From assembly GCA_041158225.1 (NCBI GenBank), contig JBEBBU010000157.1, forward strand, positions 1 through 16,711: a stretch of DNA of 16,711 nt. The letters run 5' to 3'. Below the pieces are notes generated by a model. That model saw nothing but the letters and a program-made list of their open reading frames with translations. It made no database searches and was not told the DNA's origin. Position 1 is the first letter of the stretch. Every line of letters begins with the position of its first letter. Origin of the DNA: JBEBBU01 sp041158225 (GTDB lineage Bacteria > Pseudomonadota > Gammaproteobacteria > Methylococcales > Methylococcaceae). A program made the translations under genes and the position numbers. This document shows, one piece after another, positions 6,890 through 14,730 of the stretch.

Positions 6890-8146
6890 TCAGTCAGCAT
6901 AGACCGGAAACTGATGACAGATGCGCGCGACCTTTTCGCGCACCGCTGCAATCACAGTCTCATCTTCAGGCTGATCCATGACATCCGCCAGCCAGTCAGC
7001 CAGCTGGGTGCATTCGTTCACACCAAAACCACGCGTGGTGACTGCCGGCGTACCAATACGGATACCACTGGTGACAAATGGCGACTGAGGATCATTCGGT
7101 ACCGCATTCTTGTTGACGGTGATATGCGCCCGACCCAGTGCGGCTTCAATAGCCTTGCCCGTCAGCCCCTTGGCAATCAGGTCAATCAGCAGCAGATGAT
7201 TGTCCGTTCCGCCGGATACGATCTGATAGCCCCTGTCGACCAGACGACCTGCCATGGCTCTGGCATTATTGATCACCTGCTGCTGGTACTGTCTGAACTC
7301 TGGCTGCATGGCTTCACGCAGCGCCACCGCCTTGGCAGCAATGACATGCATGAGCGGCCCCCCCTGAATACCCGGAAACACCATAGAATTCAGTTTCTTT
7401 TCAATTTCGGGGTTCTCTCTGGCAAGAATCAGGCCGCCACGAGGACCACGCAGAGTCTTATGGGTAGTCGTTGTGGTCACATCAGCGATACCCACCGGAC
7501 TGGGGTAGAGACCGGCGGCTATGAGACCCGCAGGATGGGCCATATCCACCAGCAGGTAGGCCCCAACCTCGTCAGCAATATCACGAAAACGCTGCCAGTC
7601 CACCACTCGCGAATAGGCTGAAAAACCCGCCACGATCATGCGAGGTTTGTGCTCAAGTGCCATGGCGTGCGCGGCATCATAATCAATCAGTCCGGTAGAG
7701 GTATCCAGACCATACTGGAAGGACTTGTAGATCTTGCCGGAAAAGTTCACATGGGCACCGTGCGTCAGATGACCACCATGGGCAAGGCTCATGCCCATGA
7801 TGACATCGCCCGGCTGCAGGAGCGCCATATACACGGCAGCATTGGCCTGAGACCCCGAATGGGGCTGGACATTGGCATAAGCGGCACCGAATAGTGCCTT
7901 TGCGCGTTCAATGGCCAGTGACTCCACCACATCCACATGCTCGCAACCGCCATAGTAGCGCTTACCTGGGTAACCTTCCGCATATTTATTGGTCAGTACT
8001 GATCCCTGAGCCTTGAGTATGCGCGGACTGGCATAGTTTTCGGATGCAATCAGTTCAATATGGTCTTCCTGACGCACTTCCTCCTGCTGTATGGCTTGCA
8101 TCAATTCATCATCAAACCCGGCGATTTCCATACCCTTGCTGAACAT
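6890..8146 (-). CDS. glyA: Serine hydroxymethyltransferase
   Basis: PLP enzyme that interconverts serine plus tetrahydrofolate with glycine plus 5,10-methylene-tetrahydrofolate. The 418-residue protein is collinear with E. coli GlyA: HIELIASENYASP (29-41), KYAEGYPGKRYYGGCE (54-69), VQPHSGSQAN (93-102), HGGHLTHG (123-130), and the cofactor-lysine motif TTTTTHKTLRGPRGG with Lys230. The C-terminal region keeps GGTDNHL and SPFVTSGIRIGTPA. The start at 8146 has AGGG 7 bases upstream. It is the first gene of the minus-strand block; nrdR follows after 12 bases without a visible terminator. Small differences from E. coli (MAHPAGL for MAHVAGL, PGIQGG for PGGQGG) do not touch catalytic residues. Confidence 0.97.
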   Translation of the reverse strand: MFSKGMEIAGFDDELMQAIQQEEVRQEDHIELIASENYASPRILKAQGSVLTNKYAEGYPGKRYYGGCEHVDVVESLAIERAKALFGAAYANVQPHSGSQANAAVYMALLQPGDVIMGMSLAHGGHLTHGAHVNFSGKIYKSFQYGLDTSTGLIDYDAAHAMALEHKPRMIVAGFSAYSRVVDWQRFRDIADEVGAYLLVDMAHPAGLIAAGLYPSPVGIADVTTTTTHKTLRGPRGGLILARENPEIEKKLNSMVFPGIQGGPLMHVIAAKAVALREAMQPEFRQYQQQVINNARAMAGRLVDRGYQIVSGGTDNHLLLIDLIAKGLTGKAIEAALGRAHITVNKNAVPNDPQSPFVTSGIRIGTPAVTTRGFGVNECTQLADWLADVMDQPEDETVIAAVREKVARICHQFPVYAD

Positions 8147-8225
8147 AAATAGGCCCTGTCAGTATTTTTAACGAAGTTCTGTTAAGCTTATTGTAACCCA
8201 AAATCATTGGTATTTAGGCTTGTTA
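8147..8225. promoter_or_regulatory. Divergent intergenic region between glyA and the efflux operon
   Basis: This 79-base AT-rich region must hold the promoters for both the minus-strand glyA block and the plus-strand efflux operon. An 18-base imperfect inverted repeat, TTAAC-N8-GTTAA, lies at 8168-8185. It is followed by the palindrome TAAGCTTA (8183-8190), GTAAC at 8193-8197 and a further GTTAA at 8222-8226. TACAAT (8197-8192, minus strand) is a possible -10 for glyA, but no convincing -35 accompanies it. No glycine riboswitch would fit in this space. Confidence 0.45.
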
Positions 8226-9416
8226 ATGAAAACCTCAGGATACGGATTACTGGCTTGTCTTCCCATGCTGGCCTCACTCCTCCAGGCTTGCGGCACACCT
8301 CCTGCGCCACCGCAGGCCCCTCCACCCAAAATAGGTACCGCCAAGGCATTGCAGGGTGATGTTGCCATCTGGAAAGAATGGGTAGGTGCCCTGGATGGCA
8401 TGGTGAACGCCCAGATACGTGCTCAGGTCACCGGCTATCTGATCAAGCGCAACTACCAGGAAGGTGACAAGGTCAAAAAGGGGCAGATGCTGTATGAGAT
8501 TGATCCCCGGACCTTCAAGGCAGCTGTTGAACAGGCGCGCGCCACTCTGGCCCAGCATCAGGCCATTCTGACTGCCGCAGAACTTGATCTGGCGCGCATC
8601 CAGAAACTGCTGCCGGAAAAAGCCGTCAGCGTCAGGGATCGCGACAACGCCATCGGCCGTGAAGCCTCTGCTGCTGCCGAAGTCATGGCTGCCAAGGCAG
8701 CACTCGACAAGGCTGAACTTGACCTGGCCTTTACCCGTATAGCATCCCCGATAGAAGGTATCGCCGGCATATCCCAGGCACAACTGGGGGATCTGGTAGG
8801 CCCCAACAGCAGCAGTTCGGTACTGACCACCGTATCGCAGATTGATCCAATCCGGGCCTATGTCCCCCTCAACGAGCAGGAATATATCGCCCTCTCACGC
8901 AGAAACATCAGCGAGATCAAAAATCCGAATGAGGGTAACAGCAATCTGCCGGAACTGCCCATCCATCTGGTACTGGCCGATGGCTCTACCTACCCGGAAC
9001 GGGGGAAGTTCTTCTTCACCGACCGCCAGATTGACCAGCATACAGGCACCATTCAGGTGGGGCTGCTCTTTCCCAACCCTGATGGCCTGCTCAGGCCCGG
9101 CCAGTTTGCACGGCTCAAAGCGCCTATCCATCAGGCGCATCAGGCCATACTGGTGCCCCAGCGTGCCATGCAGCAGATGCAGAATGTCTATCAGGTTGCC
9201 GTCGTCAAGCCTGATCATACGATTGATGTCCGCGCTGTGATACCGGGCGATACCATCGGCCGGCACTGGGTCATCATCAAGGAAGGCGTTCAGCCCGGTG
9301 AAGAGATTGTGGTTGAAGGCCTGCAGAAAGTTCGCCCAGGCATGAAGGTCGAACCAGGCCCCGTGATCATTGAGGCGCCCGAGTTTGCGGAAAAACCTGC
9401 CGGGCCGAGAGGCTGA
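8226..9416 (+). CDS. RND efflux periplasmic adaptor, lipoprotein (membrane fusion protein)
   Basis: Links the inner-membrane pump to the outer-membrane channel in a tripartite efflux system. The 396-residue protein starts with a lipoprotein signal peptide: hydrophobic core, then LLQAC with Cys22 as the lipidation site. A proline-rich linker (24-34) follows. The biotinyl-lipoyl half-motif IRAQVTGYL and EGDKVKKGQMLYEIDP fall at about 64-94, an Ala-rich alpha-hairpin at about 100-165, and the second lipoyl half TRIASPIEGIAG at 170-181. Beta-barrel and membrane-proximal domains complete an AcrA/MexA-like architecture. The ATG at 8226 is preferred over an upstream in-frame TTG at 8220; TAGG lies about 8 bases before it. 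The pump gene begins 5 bases later. The substrate cannot be read from the sequence. Confidence 0.93.
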   Translation: MKTSGYGLLACLPMLASLLQACGTPPAPPQAPPPKIGTAKALQGDVAIWKEWVGALDGMVNAQIRAQVTGYLIKRNYQEGDKVKKGQMLYEIDPRTFKAAVEQARATLAQHQAILTAAELDLARIQKLLPEKAVSVRDRDNAIGREASAAAEVMAAKAALDKAELDLAFTRIASPIEGIAGISQAQLGDLVGPNSSSSVLTTVSQIDPIRAYVPLNEQEYIALSRRNISEIKNPNEGNSNLPELPIHLVLADGSTYPERGKFFFTDRQIDQHTGTIQVGLLFPNPDGLLRPGQFARLKAPIHQAHQAILVPQRAMQQMQNVYQVAVVKPDHTIDVRAVIPGDTIGRHWVIIKEGVQPGEEIVVEGLQKVRPGMKVEPGPVIIEAPEFAEKPAGPRG

Positions 9417-9421
9417 CCATT

Positions 9422-12400
9422 ATGAGCCGGTTTTTCGTCAATCGCCCCATCGTCGCCATTGTCATTTCCATCCTGATGGTGATCATCGGTCTCGTGACCG
9501 CCATGCGTCTGCCCATTGCCCAGTTCCCGGCCATTGTGCCGCCCGAAATCACCGTTAACGCTACCTATACCGGTGCTGATGCCCAAACGGTTGAAGTTGC
9601 CGTAGCCACCCCGCTCGAACAGCAGATGAGCGGCGTGGATCGCATGAACTACATGTATTCACTCAACGCCAACGACGGCAGTACCAAACTGACCGTGGAT
9701 TTTGGCGTGGATACCGACCCGAATACCGACCTGATTCTCACCCAGCTCAGGGAATCCCAGGCGCAGGCGCAGTTGCCGATCGAAGTGCAGTCCACAGGTG
9801 TTATCGTCCAGAAATCCACATCATCACCGCTGATGGTGCTGACGGTGGCCTCACCCAAAGGCACATATGACGAAACCTTCCTGGCCAACTATGCCTATAT
9901 CAATATCAATGACCGCCTGCTGCGTGTGCCCGGCATCTCCAACATCACCGTATTTGGCGCAGGCCAGTATGCGATGCGCGTCTGGGTCAAACCCGACACA
10001 TTGGCCAAACTGGGCATCACTGTCACCGACATCATTTCTGCGCTGAAAACCCAGAATAAGGTCAATCCTTCCGGGCAGATCGGTGCGCCTCCCATTCCAG
10101 CAGGCCAGGAGTTCACTTATACCGTGACAGCTCCAGGACGCCTGACCTCAGAAGCTGACTTCAACAGTGTCGTCATCCGTGCCAATCCGGATGGTTCGCT
10201 GGTACGTATCCGCGATGTCGGGCGGGTGGAAATGGGCGCTCAGGTCTACAGCACCCGTGGCCGCATGAACGGCATGCCTGCAGCGGCACTGGCGCTGTAC
10301 CAGCTACCCGGCTCCAATGCGCTGGATGCCGCAGAAGGCGTCCGCAAGACCATGGACGAAATCGCCAAAAGCTTTCCGCCTGATCTGGAATACGCTGTCG
10401 CCATGGATACCACCCTGGCGGTGACCGAGGGCATGAAGGAAATCATGGAGACGCTATACGAAGCATTGCTGCTGGTAGTCTTCGTGGTATTCCTGTTCCT
10501 TCAGGGCTGGCGTGCCACCCTGATCCCGGCCATTGCCGTTCCGGTATCCCTGATTGGTACTTTCGCCTTCTTTCCCGCCGTGGATTTTTCGGTCAATACC
10601 CTGACCATGTTTGGCCTGGTACTGGCCATCGGTCTGGTCGTGGACGATGCCATCGTGGTGGTTGAAGCGGTCGAACACCACATTGAGCATGGCCTCTCGC
10701 CCAAGCAGGCTACCCTCAAAGCCATGGAGGAAGTCACCGGCCCGGTGATCGCCACCTCCCTGGCGCTGATCGCCGTTTTTGTGCCTACCGTATTCATCCC
10801 GGGTATCACCGGCCTGCTCTACCAGCAGTTCGCCCTGACCATCAGTATCTCCGTAGCCATCTCAACCTTTAACGCGCTTTCACTGAGTCCGGCACTCGCG
10901 GCACTGATGCTCAGACCCAAAACCGAAAGCCACGGTCTTATGGGGCGCTTCTTTGCGGGCTTCAATCACTATTTTGGCATCACGACTCAGGGATATGTGA
11001 ATACCTCAGGGGTACTGATCCGCAAGTCTGCGCTGGCCATCGGTTTTCTGGTAGCCATTGTGGCGATGGTAGGCGTCCTCGGCAAAAGTGTACCCGCAGG
11101 CTTCCTGCCGGATGAAGACAACGGCTATATGTATCTCAACATCCAGTTGCCGGAAGCCGCCTCCATGGAGCGCAGCTATGCGGTCTGTGAAAAGATTGAC
11201 GAGATCCTCAAGGAAACGCCCGGCATCAAATATTACACGGCGCTGACCGGTTTCAGCCTGCTCAGTAGTGTCAAGCTCAGTTATAGCGCGTTTTACTTCA
11301 TCTCACTGGAAGAATGGGCCAAGCGCAAAAAACCGGAAGAAAAGTACGAAGCCATCCAGACTTATCTCAATCATAAACTTGCAGGTATTGCCGAAGCACG
11401 GGCATTTGCATTCTCGCCCCCCCCGATTCCAGGCATAGGCACGGCAGCGGGCGTGACCTTCATCCTCGAAGATCGTGCCGGTCATGATTTTGCCTATCTT
11501 GCCCAGAATACCCAGGCCTTTATGGAAGCACTGAGAAAACGTCCTGAGTTCAGAATGGTCACCACCACCCTGATTCCAACGGTACCGCAACTTCATATCG
11601 ACGTAGACAGGGACAAGGTACTCAAGCAGGGTGTTGATCTCAAGGCGGTCTATGACACGCTCCAGACCTTCATGGGCGGCTATTTCGTCAATTACTTCAA
11701 CCGCTTTGGCAGACAGTGGCAGATGTACGTCCAGGCAGATGGCGACTACCGCACCAACGCCGATAATGTCGGACTGTTCTTTGTGAGGGATGGCGCAGGT
11801 AATCCCGTGCCGCTGTCAAGTCTGGTCAAGGTGGAAAAGACAGCAGGCCCTGAGTTTTCCATGCGCTATAACCTGTACCGCTCGGCCCAGATCAACGCCA
11901 TGATGGCGCCAGGTTACAGTTCAGGACAGGCCATGGCAGCCATGGAAGAAGTGTTTCACGATACCATGCCGAGTGATATGGGCTATGACTATCTGGGTAT
12001 GTCTTTCCAGGAAAAGATGGCTCAGCAGGGGGTATCACCCAGCGTGATCTTTGCCCTCTCCTTCCTGTTTGTATTCCTGATCCTCGCTGCCCAGTATGAA
12101 AGCTGGTCTCTGCCATTCAGTGTACTGCTCAGTACACCGATTGCGGTATTCGGCGCCTTTCTGGCTGTCTGGATCCGTGGACAGGAAAACAATATCTATG
12201 CCCAGATCGGTCTGGTCATGCTGATTGGACTTGCCGCCAAGAATGCCATCCTGATCGTCGAGTTTGCCCGCATGGAATATGAAAAAGGCAAATCCCTCAG
12301 GGACGCGGCGCTTGAAGCTGCGCGCCTGCGCCTGCGTCCACTGCTGATGACGGCTTTTGCCTTTATCCTTGGTAGCGTGCCGCTGGCCATCTCGGAAGGT

Positions 12401-12598
12401 GCTGGCGGACATTCGCGCCAGATTATGGGCACCGTCGTCATCGGGGGTATGCTGGCAGCTACATTGCTGGCCATTTTCATCATCCCGGTACTGTTCACCC
12501 TGATCGGCAGATTCACACCCAGACGATCAGAATCTGCAGAAGGTGGGGAACCACCCGCAGCCCCCGAACACCACGCGCAGCAGACGGGGCAGCCATGA
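9422..12598 (+). CDS. HAE-1 family RND multidrug efflux pump, inner-membrane permease
   Basis: Proton-driven AcrB-type transporter of 1058 residues, the full family length. The N terminus, MSRFFVNRPIVAIVISI, is the first transmembrane helix of the family. The TM4 proton-relay motif GLVVDDAIVVVEAVEHH carries Asp408 and Asp409, and TM10 GLAAKNAILIVEFA carries Lys940, matching AcrB Asp407/408 and Lys940. Conserved stretches also include RLPIAQFPAIVPP, ATPLEQQMSGVDRM and FSPPPIPGIGTAAGV. The final ~30 residues are a hydrophilic Pro/Glu/His tail. The gene sits 5 bases after the adaptor and overlaps the channel gene by 4 bases (ATGA). Substrate range is not predictable. The N-terminal porter sequence is less like AcrB itself than like other HAE-1 branches, but the subfamily is not assigned. 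Confidence 0.95.
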   Translation: MSRFFVNRPIVAIVISILMVIIGLVTAMRLPIAQFPAIVPPEITVNATYTGADAQTVEVAVATPLEQQMSGVDRMNYMYSLNANDGSTKLTVDFGVDTDPNTDLILTQLRESQAQAQLPIEVQSTGVIVQKSTSSPLMVLTVASPKGTYDETFLANYAYININDRLLRVPGISNITVFGAGQYAMRVWVKPDTLAKLGITVTDIISALKTQNKVNPSGQIGAPPIPAGQEFTYTVTAPGRLTSEADFNSVVIRANPDGSLVRIRDVGRVEMGAQVYSTRGRMNGMPAAALALYQLPGSNALDAAEGVRKTMDEIAKSFPPDLEYAVAMDTTLAVTEGMKEIMETLYEALLLVVFVVFLFLQGWRATLIPAIAVPVSLIGTFAFFPAVDFSVNTLTMFGLVLAIGLVVDDAIVVVEAVEHHIEHGLSPKQATLKAMEEVTGPVIATSLALIAVFVPTVFIPGITGLLYQQFALTISISVAISTFNALSLSPALAALMLRPKTESHGLMGRFFAGFNHYFGITTQGYVNTSGVLIRKSALAIGFLVAIVAMVGVLGKSVPAGFLPDEDNGYMYLNIQLPEAASMERSYAVCEKIDEILKETPGIKYYTALTGFSLLSSVKLSYSAFYFISLEEWAKRKKPEEKYEAIQTYLNHKLAGIAEARAFAFSPPPIPGIGTAAGVTFILEDRAGHDFAYLAQNTQAFMEALRKRPEFRMVTTTLIPTVPQLHIDVDRDKVLKQGVDLKAVYDTLQTFMGGYFVNYFNRFGRQWQMYVQADGDYRTNADNVGLFFVRDGAGNPVPLSSLVKVEKTAGPEFSMRYNLYRSAQINAMMAPGYSSGQAMAAMEEVFHDTMPSDMGYDYLGMSFQEKMAQQGVSPSVIFALSFLFVFLILAAQYESWSLPFSVLLSTPIAVFGAFLAVWIRGQENNIYAQIGLVMLIGLAAKNAILIVEFARMEYEKGKSLRDAALEAARLRLRPLLMTAFAFILGSVPLAISEGAGGHSRQIMGTVVIGGMLAATLLAIFIIPVLFTLIGRFTPRRSESAEGGEPPAAPEHHAQQTGQP

Positions 12599-14058
12599 TG
12601 AAACTACGAAGTGCAGCAGGCGCACTCGCCATCACTCTGCTCTGTAGCGGCTGCTGGAAAGTGGGCCCTGACTACGAGAAGGCGCCGGTACCGCTGTCTG
12701 ATCACTGGCGCTTCCAGGAAAAGGATGCTGAAGATACCGCCAACCTTTCCTGGTGGGAACTGTTCAATGATCCGATGCTGACCCGCCTGATTGAAAGCGG
12801 CATCAGAAGCAATCTCGACATGCAGATTGCTACTGCCAATGTCGAGACCTATATGGGCAAATACGGCACGGCACGCGGCAGACTGTTTCCCATCGTCTAT
12901 GGCGATGGCAACTATCACTGGGGACGCAAAAGTGACAGTGAGCTTGGCCTTACCAAGGTACTCTTTCCTGATTACCCTAACGAGGAGCGTTCCGCACGTC
13001 TGGAATCCTTCCTCTGGTGGGAGCTGGATGTCTGGGGCATGCTGCGCCGCATCAAGGAAGCGAGTTATGCTGAATACGAAGCCAACGTAGCCGCACAGAA
13101 AGCTACTATCCTGTTTGTCGTCAGCGAGATTGCACGCAACTATGTCAAGCTGAGAACCTATGACAAGGAACTGGATATCACCAAAGGTATCATTGGCACC
13201 CTTGAAGACCAGTTACGCATCGCCAAGGCCAGGCTGGACATCGGCCACACCTCCATGCTGGAGTATCAGCAGGTCGAATCGGAATACCACCGCCGTCTGG
13301 CACTGATCCCCAAGGTAGAATCCGAAATTGCAGTCACTGAACATGCCATCAAGCTGCTGCTGGGCCAGATGCCAAGTACCGTCATCCGTGGCAAAACCCT
13401 GGATGAACTGACCATGCCCCCTGTCCCCAAAGGCCTGCCATCTGATCTGCTGGAGCGACGTCCCGACATCATTGAGGCAGAACAGCAGCTGATTGCCGCA
13501 ACCGCCGGCATAGGCGTTGCGCGCGGTGAGTATTTCCCGCGTGTCACGATCTTTTCTGATGTGGGCTCAGTCGCCAGCGATATGGAAACATTTGCCACGC
13601 CCGGTGCCAACTTCTATGGCATCACCCAGCGTGTATTCGGGCCCATCATCAATTTTGGCCGTATTGCCGGCAAGGTACAGACGGCAGAAGCCACTGAACG
13701 CGCAGCCTTCGCCTCCTACCAGAAAACCATTCTCGCCGCCTACAAGCAGTTTGAGGATGCACTCATTGTCCGTCGCAAAACAGGTGAGGAACGCGCCGAA
13801 CAGTCCAAGCGTGTCGATGCGGTTGCGGAATATTACCGCCTGGCCAGTCTGCGCTATGATGAGGGCTATACCGATTTCATCACAGTACTGGATTCCCTGC
13901 GGCAGCTCTACGATGCCCGTTATGACCTGGCAGCGGTACAGGGTCTACAGATGCAGGCTTCCATTGACCTGTATCTTGCCATGGGCGGTGGCTGGCTCGA
14001 ATCCACGTTACAATCGGGCTACATCGTCAAACCCAAGGATGCACAGATACTTCCCTGA
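12595..14058 (+). CDS. Outer-membrane efflux channel lipoprotein, TolC/NodT (OprM-like) family
   Basis: Forms the trimeric outer-membrane exit duct for the adjacent RND pump. The 487-residue protein has a lipoprotein signal ending LCSGC, with Cys20 as the probable lipidation site. The usual family opening follows: VGPDYEKAPVPL and WWELFNDPMLTRLI (53-66). Two outer-membrane-efflux repeats form the rest, with characteristic LPSDLLERRPDI and GEYFPRVTIFSD, and SLRYDEGYTDFITVLDS near the C terminus. The start overlaps the pump stop (ATGATGA); an ATG at 12598 is an equally possible start that removes one residue. The -3 lipobox position is Cys17 where Leu is usual, with Leu16 at -4, a mild oddity. 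The stop TGA touches the tRNA-Ser promoter. Confidence 0.94.
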   Translation: MMKLRSAAGALAITLLCSGCWKVGPDYEKAPVPLSDHWRFQEKDAEDTANLSWWELFNDPMLTRLIESGIRSNLDMQIATANVETYMGKYGTARGRLFPIVYGDGNYHWGRKSDSELGLTKVLFPDYPNEERSARLESFLWWELDVWGMLRRIKEASYAEYEANVAAQKATILFVVSEIARNYVKLRTYDKELDITKGIIGTLEDQLRIAKARLDIGHTSMLEYQQVESEYHRRLALIPKVESEIAVTEHAIKLLLGQMPSTVIRGKTLDELTMPPVPKGLPSDLLERRPDIIEAEQQLIAATAGIGVARGEYFPRVTIFSDVGSVASDMETFATPGANFYGITQRVFGPIINFGRIAGKVQTAEATERAAFASYQKTILAAYKQFEDALIVRRKTGEERAEQSKRVDAVAEYYRLASLRYDEGYTDFITVLDSLRQLYDARYDLAAVQGLQMQASIDLYLAMGGGWLESTLQSGYIVKPKDAQILP

Positions 14059-14086
14059 TGACTTTTCAGGGAAAAGTGCTTATAAT
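14058..14086 (+). promoter_or_regulatory. Sigma-70 promoter of tRNA-Ser
   Basis: ATGACT (14058-14063, four of six -35 bases), a 17-base spacer and a perfect TATAAT (14081-14086) lie 12 bases before the tRNA 5' end. The sequence after the -10 begins GGCG, a GC-rich discriminator as found at stringently controlled stable-RNA promoters. The -35 overlaps the last base of the efflux-channel gene. Confidence 0.75.
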
Positions 14087-14098
14087 GGCGAACTTCGG

Positions 14099-14189
14099 GG
14101 AGAGGTGTCCGAGTGGTTTAAGGAGCACGCCTGGAAAGTGTGTGTACGTTAATCGCGTACCGAGGGTTCGAATCCCTCTCTCTCCGCCA
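14099..14189 (+). tRNA. tRNA-Ser (GGA)
   Basis: The gene is 91 nt, class II, with encoded CCA. Anticodon GGA is at 14133-14135 in loop CTGGAAA. Acceptor arms GGAGAGG/TCTCTCC pair with one G·U. Discriminator base is G73, as required by SerRS. The long variable arm forms GTACG/CGTAC. The T arm is GAGGG-TTCGAAT-CCCTC. It is closely similar to E. coli tRNA-Ser(GGA). Confidence 0.97.
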
Positions 14190-14400
14190 GTTCATATGCT
14201 TTTGAGGGTGCTTGCTACCCCGCTCCCCATACGTTCGCATTACATCAATATACAAAGCATCCGCATTGCACTCAGGCAATGCTGTGCCTGAGGCATAAAC
14301 TGCCGTAACATCCCAAATGCCACGACTGTGAATCAGTAGTCAAAACAGGAAGACACTCTGTTGTAATCTGTCCCCATGAAATACCATGGAGTTTGCACCC
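14190..14400 (+). other. Intergenic region between tRNA-Ser and the unknown operon
   Basis: These 211 bases hold no credible gene. They contain one perfect 8-bp hairpin (14271-14292). No direct repeat of the tRNA-Ser 3' end was found, so there is no sign of an attachment-site duplication. No convincing promoter for the downstream operon was seen; a short ATG frame at 14376 gives only 13 codons. Confidence 0.5.
14271..14292. repeat. Perfect 8-bp hairpin after tRNA-Ser
   Basis: CTCAGGCA (14271-14278) and TGCCTGAG (14285-14292) flank a 6-base loop. The sequence after it is GCATAAA, with no T-tract. It may be an mRNA-processing or stability structure, or a protein-binding site, and is not a standard Rho-independent terminator. 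Confidence 0.55.
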
Positions 14401-14721
14401 ATGATCGGTGTAAGTGATGAGGACTACGTCCGCATAGTCGACTGGATGGTGAAGGTGATGGACACTTTCAGCATTGATCATCGGACAGAAGCACCCGCCT
14501 ATGATAACCATAGCACCTATGACTACGCCTTCTATGGCATCACACAGGCTGCCCGGGAATACTGGGCGCCAAGGCTGGGTTATATGCCCACGGATGAATC
14601 TTTATTCCGCGCTTTTTTTGAAGCCGAGAAAAGCAGACTGGTTCGTGAGCAGAAGCAGCATCAGAGCGGACTGATCACAAGACTGATCAACGCTTTGAGA
14701 CCAGCAAGCAAAAAATACTGA
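14401..14721 (+). CDS. Hypothetical protein (106 aa)
   Basis: I do not recognise this protein. The ATG at 14401 is chosen because GGAG (14388-14391) sits 9 bases upstream; an ATG at 14386 would give 111 residues but lacks a ribosome-binding site. The product is soluble-looking, without a signal peptide or membrane segment. It is rich in aromatic residues in the middle (YDNHSTYDYAFYG near 34-46, then REYWAPRLGYM) and ends in an amphipathic basic helix (LITRLINALRPASKKY). Acidic and aromatic residues dominate the N-terminal two thirds. It is 9 bases upstream of the SDR gene in the same direction and is probably cotranscribed with it. Base composition looks more AT-rich than the efflux genes. 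No function is proposed. Confidence 0.65.
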   Translation: MIGVSDEDYVRIVDWMVKVMDTFSIDHRTEAPAYDNHSTYDYAFYGITQAAREYWAPRLGYMPTDESLFRAFFEAEKSRLVREQKQHQSGLITRLINALRPASKKY

Positions 14722-14730
14722 AGCAAAAGC

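Noticed and set aside
8147..8225. Glycine riboswitch before glyA
   Set aside because: The 79-base gap is shared by two divergent promoters and lacks the paired conserved cores of that riboswitch.
13517..14152. 211-codon plus-strand frame inside the efflux channel gene running into tRNA-Ser
   Set aside because: Out-of-frame shadow that ends inside a tRNA gene; the overlapping OMF family protein is unambiguous.
14099..14400. Possible integration site of a mobile element at tRNA-Ser
   Set aside because: No repeat of the tRNA 3' end, no integrase and no inverted terminal repeats were found within the window.
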